DNA from: Tetrahymena elliotti 4EA
Lineage: Eukaryota > Ciliophora > Oligohymenophorea > Hymenostomatida > Tetrahymenidae
NCBI GenBank assembly: GCA_000231825.2
Contig: JH720309.1
Span: 704,490 to 762,479 of the forward strand
DNA length: 57,990 nucleotides
Direction: 5' to 3'
Shown: positions 51,101 to 57,990 of the stretch, piece by piece
Layout: each line of letters opens with the position of its first letter
How positions within the stretch are numbered: position 1 is the stretch's first letter
Notes under the pieces: generated by a model
What the model saw: the letters and a program-made list of their open reading frames with translations, nothing else
Told to the model about the DNA's origin: nothing
Databases searched by the model: none
Program-made: the position numbers and the translations under genes

Positions 51101-53936
51101 TGCCTAAAAAAGTTCAAACAAGTCTTCTTTAGAATTTAAATTCACTTTCAGATGTAGATAGATTCTCCCCTCCACACAATAATAATAATAATACAACTAC
51201 CTCTACTAATACATCAAATACAAATTATGTTAAAATTTAAAATGAAATCAAAAATTTTCCTTAACCCTAAACAGTATCTCATAATAGAACAAAAAATCAA
51301 GTCTCATTTGAAAATAAATCCTAAACAACAAGTTCTTCTACCACACAAAAAGTTATGCAAAGCAGTGATTAAGGATTTTACAAGAAAAATACAACAAACC
51401 CTACATAAATTTCTTAAACTAGTGAATAGAGAAATCAATCTTCATAAATGCATGTTGGAAATAAAAACACAAGTGATAATCTAAACTATTACTTAACTAA
51501 AAAAGACAACCCTCTAAATATTGAAGAATAAAGTGATAAATATGAAGAAATCTTACAATAAAGAAAATTATTAAATGAAAACAAATCTTTAAATAGGGTA
51601 ATTAATATAAAAAGGTTTAATTCAGAACAAAGTACATCAAGAATCAGTGCAGAATATAAAAATAGTCATGATTTTAATTCTAATAAATAAAACAACTTAC
51701 AAAATAATAATAATGCATTAAATAATGACTGTAACTCTAACTAATAAATAAGCTAACAAGCTAAAATGAATTAAGATTGTAATTAAAATAAAGTTAGTGA
51801 TGATTTTAAATAAAATTAAATGTAAAATAATTATGTTCAAAACAAAGGAGACTATAATATAAATAAAAATAACATTCATGATAATTTCAATAAAATGTCT
51901 TAAGAAATTAATAGTAGAACAAGTGTTTAAAATAATTAAATAAATAAAAATGATAACAACAGAGCTAATATTGATTACAATTCTAATAAAGTTAATTATG
52001 ATTCAAATTAAATTAAAAATGATGTAAATATTAATAAAGAAAATCCAGAATACAACAATAAAATTAATTCTGACTATAATACTAATAATAGTGATATTAA
52101 AAAGTTTAATTACGAAACAACTAACAACATTAAATATGGTAATGACCACATTTAATAAAAATTTAAGTATGAGTTTAGTAGTCCTAAAATTTCTACTGAA
52201 TAAAATACATCTAGATTAAATACTGAATACATTTCTTCAAGGTTGAACACTGATTTTAACAACACAAGAGATAACACAGAATGCAATACACAGAGATTAA
52301 ATACTGAACAAAACACAGCTAGAAAAATTACTGCAGAATAATAAAATCCTTAAAGAGTTGCTGCCAAAAATAAAGCTATTATGTTTAGTATGGATAACCT
52401 TTAAGGAAAGCTAAATATGGAATATTCAAATAATAGAATGAAAACTGATTTTAATAAAGCAAACAACGAAAACATTATTTTCAAAAATTAAAATGTAATA
52501 AGTAATACAAATATCCATCCAAAAATAATTGATAAAAAATAAAAATCTGAAATTCCATTAATTTCTTAAATAACTAATCAACCTATGAGATCTTCACAAG
52601 TCTAATTAACATAAAATCAAATGATGGAATAGTAATAAAATTTCTTCAATGAAGATAGAGATCAATACAAGAAATAAGAAAAATTTGATAAAGTAAAACA
52701 TTTCAAAAATTAAACATCAGATAATACACACTTTAGCTTAAACAATACAAATAATGCGAATGGAAGCAATGAATACACACAACACTAATAGATGATACCT
52801 TAGAATCAAGATAAAATGGTAAACTCTAAAGTAAATACATACCGAAATTCTTAAGTATTTGAAACCCAGGCAAACACTCAAAGAGTACAATAATATTCAG
52901 TAATTTCATTTTTTTTCATTTAAAAAATACAAAAATAAATTCAAAATGTTTGAAGAAATAAAGTAAATAATGTTATTTAAAAATATTTAGGGAGCAAAGA
53001 GTAAATACAGAATTTAAAGTGGTTTAAAAACAGATGTAAGTGATAGTGAAAGTAATAGTTTAAGTAATTAGAATAGCACAACAAATAATTTAGAATATTA
53101 TGAATCGCCAAGAATATATTCATTAAACCTTTTGTTAAGTCCTGAAAGAAGAATTCAATCTACTAATAATAGCACAGCAGTCAAAAGTAATTCTTAAATG
53201 AAGAGTCTTCTTTCTGCAAATAGTATGCTAAATTTTTCTTTATATTTTTAATAATTATAAACTATTAAATAAAAGAGGATAGTAGTTCATGCTAGAATAA
53301 TAGTAACAACACTAGTAAATATTGTAGATTGTCACCTTTAAAAATAGGAAGAATACCTCCAAGTAAAATAACAACTTAAAATGGAACAATAGAAATAACA
53401 GAATCAAGAGAGTTCATTCTTCGATCAATTTAAAAGAATATAATCATGGTTATTTCACCAGATGGAAGAGATGTAATTATTTATTTAAATAAACAGTTTT
53501 TGTTAGAGGATATTTGCTTATCATTCATTTTCTATTAATATGATAGGTAACTTTGATTAAGTAAGAAGAACCCTCAAATAAAAGATAATACACAATTGAT
53601 AATCTACCTGAAAAATATGTTTAGTCTTATGATTACTGCAAGAAAATTTGTTAAACATTATAATAAAATGCTAAAGATAAATCTGCAAAAGTAAAACTTG
53701 AAAATGAGGATGGATTATTTTAGTTGTATGAAAATAAATTTGAAGGCTTTTTCTCAAATGGATTTATAGTCAATTATAAATTAAATTCTCAAAACCTAGA
53801 AATACAAACAAATAAATATGCTCCAAAAATCACATTTGATTTGTAAAAAGACTTGAATCATGCCTCAAAAGAAATGAAGACAATTGTTTAAAAAACACAA
53901 AAAATAGTCTCAATAATAACCTCTATGAGATCTTGA
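48195..53936 (+). CDS. PLK4: Polo-like kinase 4 (SAK)-type kinase with cryptic polo boxes, 1569 aa, ten exons
   Basis: Exons: 48195-48302, 48364-48447, 48548-48619, 48682-48812, 48955-49173, 49459-49669, 49834-52899, 52991-53222, 53276-53472, 53547-53936; all joins keep frame. Kinase domain (about 37-310): GSGAGS loop at 45-50, Lys67 in [15 protein letters not shown] with Asp161, DFG at 179-181, and [10 protein letters not shown] at 197-206, the activation-segment sequence typical of PLK4. TLKKV and LMHPFYEEM also fit. A ~1000-residue Asn/Gln-rich linker, nearly all in exon 7, follows. The C-terminus matches cryptic polo boxes: [36 protein letters not shown] and [18 protein letters not shown]4 controls centriole and basal-body duplication, fitting a multiciliated cell. 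Animal PLK4 is about 950 aa, so the linker is much expanded; a third polo box was not found. Confidence 0.88.
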
Positions 53937-55109
53937 AAAAAAATTAGTAAAAATAAGCTATCAAACAATTAATAAATACAACAAACAAATAAAGTATATT
54001 TCCTTTACCCTAATTAAAAGAATTCAAGAAAATTTCTATCAAAATAGAAACATTTAAATTAAAGAAGAAAAAATATAAATATTATGAAGAAAAGAACTAA
54101 TTTAAATTGAATAAATAAAATTTACTAAAATATAATTTATAAATATATAAAAGATGTAAATAAACATACATTTACTACTTAATTAATTCAATTTTAATTT
54201 GATTCATTGCTTTAAATATTTTATTTAAAATTCATTAAAATCTCTTTAAAAATACACTTTTCTTTTCATTTCAAATATCAAATAATTAGTTTGTTTAAGA
54301 AGGTCAAATATTTAAAAATAAATCTATGTTATTAAATAAAAAGTTTAAGAAAGACAAGAATTAGATAAAATTAAAAATACTTTTTATTAAACTTATACCA
54401 TCAAAATTATTATTTAAAGTAAGTTAACCAAATAAAAATATTAATTAAATTTACAACTTTAATAATAATTTTTAACAAGATCATTCTAGAAGAAAACTTT
54501 CATTAAAAAACTAGATATATTTAACTTCCTAAATGCACTAAACGTAGTAGAATTTTAAATATTGATCTTTAAATTAATTAAATAAATTCACTATATTGAT
54601 AATCTAAATAATCTTTTTGCTTTTATTAGTTTTAATCTCCATTTTTTTGCTTCCATTTCATCAAAATTATAAAGAGATGTTTAAAAGAATGAGAAAAAAT
54701 TATACCATAATAATTCTAAATTCATTCATTTTGAGAAAATTTCAAGAAATTGTGGGGCTTATAAAAATCCTACAGTCCTACTCTCCAGACATAAAGCAAT
54801 TTATTTAATCAGTATTGATAATTTACAATATTTATTTGTATTAGGTAAATTTGAGTAATAACAAGAATTCATTTCTTTGATCAATTATTCTAAATTAAAC
54901 AAATGAACTTTTAATTTAAAAGTTGATCATTTAACTATATAAAAAGAAAAATACTAATTGTTATTTCAATATACTAATATCTATTTCATTCATTTATCAA
55001 AGCAAAAATTATTCTTAAACAGAGATATTATATTAAGAAATTAAATCAATTGATTAATTAATTTGATAAGCAAACTAACAAAAAGGTTATTAGTAGAAAA
55101 ATATTAGAA
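53937..55109. other. Intergenic region between two kinase genes
   Basis: About 1.2 kb. A plus-strand frame 54617-54880 with a hydrophobic start (MLLLVLISIFLLPFHQNYKE) is open in the ciliate code but has no recognisable motif and is not accepted. Otherwise AT-rich. Confidence 0.4.
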
Positions 55110-57351
55110 ATGAGCTAATAGAGTTTAAATTCATAGCAAATCTAGGATTTTAAGCAGAAGCTAGTTTAACATATAGAAAATAGGTAGTCAATTAGAAAGA
55201 TGTATGCCGACAAGGGTATTTAGATTCTTGATAAACAAGAATTATTGAGTAAATACTTTTTTATTGTTTTTATTCATTCATAATTATAATAATTATCCAT
55301 TATGTAATCTCCATTTTTTTAAATTTAATCCTTTGCTAATTTTACTCAACCAAATTTATATTATATCTACAAACATTTGCCGAATCGATTACATATTTTA
55401 TAAATCTATAGTTAACGATATTTAAGATCCTAATTTGAACCCTACCTTGAGTGATATCTATATCACTATGGAAAAAGAGCTATCTCAAAAAGGATATAGC
55501 AACTTTAGATATTTAGGACAAGGAGCTTAGGGACTAGTTGTTCTTGCTTAAGAAAAACAGACTAACAAAAGATATGCCATCAAAGGAATACGTGTGAAAG
55601 ATTCTAAAGAAAAAATTGACTAAAATACCTTAGTTTAGGTCAACAAAGAAATTGAAATTCTCAATAAATGCAAAGGATCACCTTATGTTGTCAATTTTGT
55701 CAAAAAGATTGAAGGAAACTACTATGTTTATCTTGTACTCACTGAGTGTTTAGGTAAAAATATAGAAAAACTAACTTATGTTTAATTAATTACTTAGAGA
55801 GCAATCCAAGTTTTTAGATAATCTTATGAGATTCTTTTAAAATAGGAACTCTTAATGAAATCATCTTGAGCAATCCAGACAGAAGATTGAATGAACTATC
55901 TGCAATCAAGTATGGTAAGGATATAGCTGAGGGTCTTTGCTTTATTCATTCAAAGAATTGTTTGGTCAATGATCTTAAGATGGATAATATTTTGATTGAC
56001 TATAATGGAAATGCAGTTGTTTGTAAGCATTTGTTTAGAAAAAGTTAAAAAGATCTAATTTCCATAATGTTTAAAAAACTAGCTGATTTTGGATTCGCTA
56101 ATAATCTCCCTAAATAATCAGGATATTCTGCTGGCTTATATGTAATTAATTTCAAATCAAATGCTTCATTTTATTTTACTTAGCAATTAATTTCATTATC
56201 AAAGATGGGAAATGCAGCATTTTAGGCTCCTGAGTGTTATGATCCTCAAGATTTTGACACTTACTCTTTGGAATACTAAAAATTAGGAATTGTTGTTAAG
56301 AGAGAACCAAGTCAAAGAGTAAATTTATAGTTGATATTATTAATATATTTCAATTCTATAAACTAACTTAAAATAGAGTGAAGCATGTTCTTTAGGTAAC
56401 TAATTAACTAACTAACTAACTAACTAACTTACTGACTATAAAATTAAGAGTTCATCTATATTTTTCTAATAAATGCTTTAAAATTAACAAACAGGATATC
56501 TAATTTATGCAATGATTTCAGGATTAAATCCATAAATGATGTTCAACAAGCACAATCCTTTGCAATACAAGCCTGACTTCTAAAATTTCACTTACAAGAA
56601 GCAACTTCAATACATTATTGATGGATTGACTTAATTCATCCCAAGAAATAGGTTTTAAATAAAGGATATTTTAATTATATTAAAAGGAATTATTTCATTA
56701 GAATTTTCTTTAGAAAGCAAGTTTGTTGAACTCATGGAAGCCAAAAGCGAAGCAGTGTAGCAATTAGTTCAGCCATTCCAAAAAGAAATGGAGTTAATTC
56801 AGCATTTTGAAGATAAGTTTTACCCTATCTTGTATTTTATACTGTTAATCTCCTAAAAATATATTTTTAATATTTTTTTAGTAAAAACGAAAAGAATATG
56901 CTCTAGCAACTTACTTAAGAGATTTAGTGCAACAACCAATAGTAGCAAGTTGATTTATTTAATTTGAAGATTGCTTTTTAACTTGTTAATTTATATAAAA
57001 AAGGATTTAATTATTGAAGGGTTGAAAAAAGAAATAGAAAGTCTGAAAAATACTATCAGCAAATAATAATAAGAAATAGCTTAATAAAAAAGCAAGCAAC
57101 AAAATATTTAACCAATTGTTTAAAATTAATAAGCAAATTCTGATTAGGTTTTCAATTAGTAAGCACTCATTCAGCAAAATCAGATGAACCAATAGATTAT
57201 TTAGCAAATCAATGTTTAAAACAAAAAGTAATTCATTCTTTTCGAATAGCTTGATTCTATCCACATTTTCAGCAAATCAATTAAATCACATATCTTTTTT
57301 AATTTTCAAAAAATAAAATTTCATTTTTAGAAAAGAATTCTAATAAAATGA
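55110..57351 (+). CDS. Protein kinase with altered catalytic loop and coiled-coil tail, 528 aa, nine exons
   Basis: Exons: 55110-55248, 55412-55753, 55846-56022, 56083-56141, 56205-56318, 56377-56395, 56495-56816, 56882-56948, 57004-57351. Kinase motifs in order: LGQGAQGLVVLA (about 81-92), YAIKGI with Lys104, LVNDLKMDN (catalytic loop, Asp203), SDFGFA (Asp221), APE at 247-249, and EACSLGYLIYAMISGLNP in place of D.WSLG. The canonical HRD is VND: the His is replaced but Asp, Lys and Asn are kept, so activity is plausible though atypical. Exon 6 is only 19 nt. The C-terminal ~150 residues are Gln-rich with heptad character (GLKKEIESLKNTISKQQQEI). Introns 7 and 8 start with the weaker GTTTTA/GTTGAT donors, so the tail model is less sure. 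Substrate unknown. Confidence 0.8.
56396..56494 (+). repeat. AACT microsatellite inside a kinase intron
   Basis: Intron 6 of the kinase gene begins GTAACTAATT and then holds about seven consecutive AACT units (roughly 56407-56431). It directly follows the 19-nt exon 6. Confidence 0.8.
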
Positions 57352-57956
57352 ATACCTCCCTCACTCAATTAAGGAAATGTTTTGGATAAACATTAAGATT
57401 TTAGTGACAAATTTAGATTAAACATATTCAAAATAATCCAGATTAAATTTGATTAAATGAGAATTTTAGAAGATTTGAAAAATATTAAATATTTATTCTT
57501 TTTAACTATTCTTTACAGGAAGTAATATTGATAATTAAGTAAAGCTTACAAATAGCAATATCTTTCTTTTACTTGTTCTTATAGAAGAAAGTATGTTTTT
57601 TGGTAATCCTGAAATCAAATAATTTAACATTCTTTCCTTTAATTAAATCACTCAGAGGGTAAATTTCCTTTTTTCATTCAATTTTTTTATCATATTTATT
57701 TTTCTAAAACTATAATGTAATTAGATAGTAATATTTTGCTATTATTCATGAAATCCTAATACTTTTATTCTAAAAAGTCTGTAAAACTTTAAAAAAATAA
57801 ATACTTTCTTACCTCTTTTGACTCATTTGAACAAACAGAATGCTTTTATAACTTATTTATTTTTAATAGCTCGTATATTTTCATTTCATTCTTAACTTAC
57901 TTGCACTCACATTATTTTTCCATTAAAAATAGTGAGTAATCAATTTATATTCTTAA
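57352..57956. other. Intergenic region
   Basis: AT-rich DNA between the kinase gene and the start of the next gene. Nothing recognised. Confidence 0.45.
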
Positions 57957-57990
57957 ATGAAAGATCATGACGAAGATGATGATGATGATG
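57957..57990 (+). CDS. 5' end of an acidic protein, cut by the window edge
   Basis: ATG at 57957 opens a frame reading MKDHDEDDDDD before the window ends. The GAT repeat gives a run of Asp. Too short to identify; it could also be a chance GAT microsatellite. Confidence 0.35.
   Translation, partial: MKDHDEDDDDD

Noticed and set aside
51227..51484. Plus-strand frame beginning MLKFKMKSK
   Set aside because: Out of register inside exon 7 of the PLK4-type gene, whose own frame is open for 1022 codons.
7020..53936. In-frame TAA and TAG codons as evidence for widespread pseudogenes
   Set aside because: They fall where Gln is expected in conserved genes (carrier, threonine dehydratase, kinases) and every accepted gene ends at TGA, so the ciliate code explains them.
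54617..54880. Plus-strand frame beginning MLLLVLISIFLLP
   Set aside because: Open in the ciliate code and with a hydrophobic start, but no motif, no homology recognised and AT-driven composition; not enough to call a gene.

Overview
The window is nuclear DNA of a ciliate, most like an oligohymenophorean such as Tetrahymena or a relative. It is extremely AT-rich. Long open frames appear only if TAA and TAG are read as glutamine and TGA is the sole stop, and genes carry short AT-rich introns with GTA..TAG/AAG ends. Read this way, about eleven genes can be assembled exon by exon; most standard-code ORFs are fragments or antisense shadows. All gene models are hand-made from the sequence. Exon joins were checked only for frame, splice dinucleotides and, where possible, paralogue agreement.

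Layout. 1-1960: satellite-like array 1. 2542-6141 (-): 1199-aa Asn/Gln-rich protein. 6621-6751: a small pogo/mariner-like inverted-repeat element. 7020-8018 (-): multi-pass membrane protein. 8976-11496 (-): YqaJ/lambda-exonuclease-type nuclease A. 12735-14690: array 2. 15393-17473 (-): nuclease B, a full-length paralogue of A. 17847-22612 (-): hybrid sensor histidine kinase. 23046-24548 (-): ADP/ATP-carrier-like protein. 25759-29520 (-): coiled-coil protein with a C-terminal SH3 domain. 30175-32890: array 3, the same repeat inverted. 33555-34421: solo repeat copy and a decayed Tc1/mariner transposase. 35578-39357 (-): protein with two GTPase domains and a C-terminal membrane segment. 41943-43620 (-): threonine dehydratase. 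43852-44500 (-): doubtful coding relic. 45017-45892 (+): small coiled-coil protein. 46630-46711 (-): tRNA-like gene with an internal 11-bp duplication. 48195-53936 (+): PLK4-type kinase with cryptic polo boxes. 55110-57351 (+): protein kinase with an altered catalytic loop. 57957-end (+): start of an acidic protein.

Everything recognised up to about 44.5 kb is on the minus strand; protein genes after 45.0 kb are on the plus strand. Apart from the two nucleases the genes do not form a pathway: they are ordinary eukaryotic signalling, carrier, amino-acid and basal-body genes.

The unusual part is the left 34 kb. About 25 copies of one degenerate ~180-340-bp repeat lie in three blocks, two direct and one inverted. 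They are interleaved with two diverged YqaJ-type nuclease genes that share a conserved, unrecognised N-terminal region and conserved intron positions, and with relics of DNA transposons. This is the best candidate for something undescribed.
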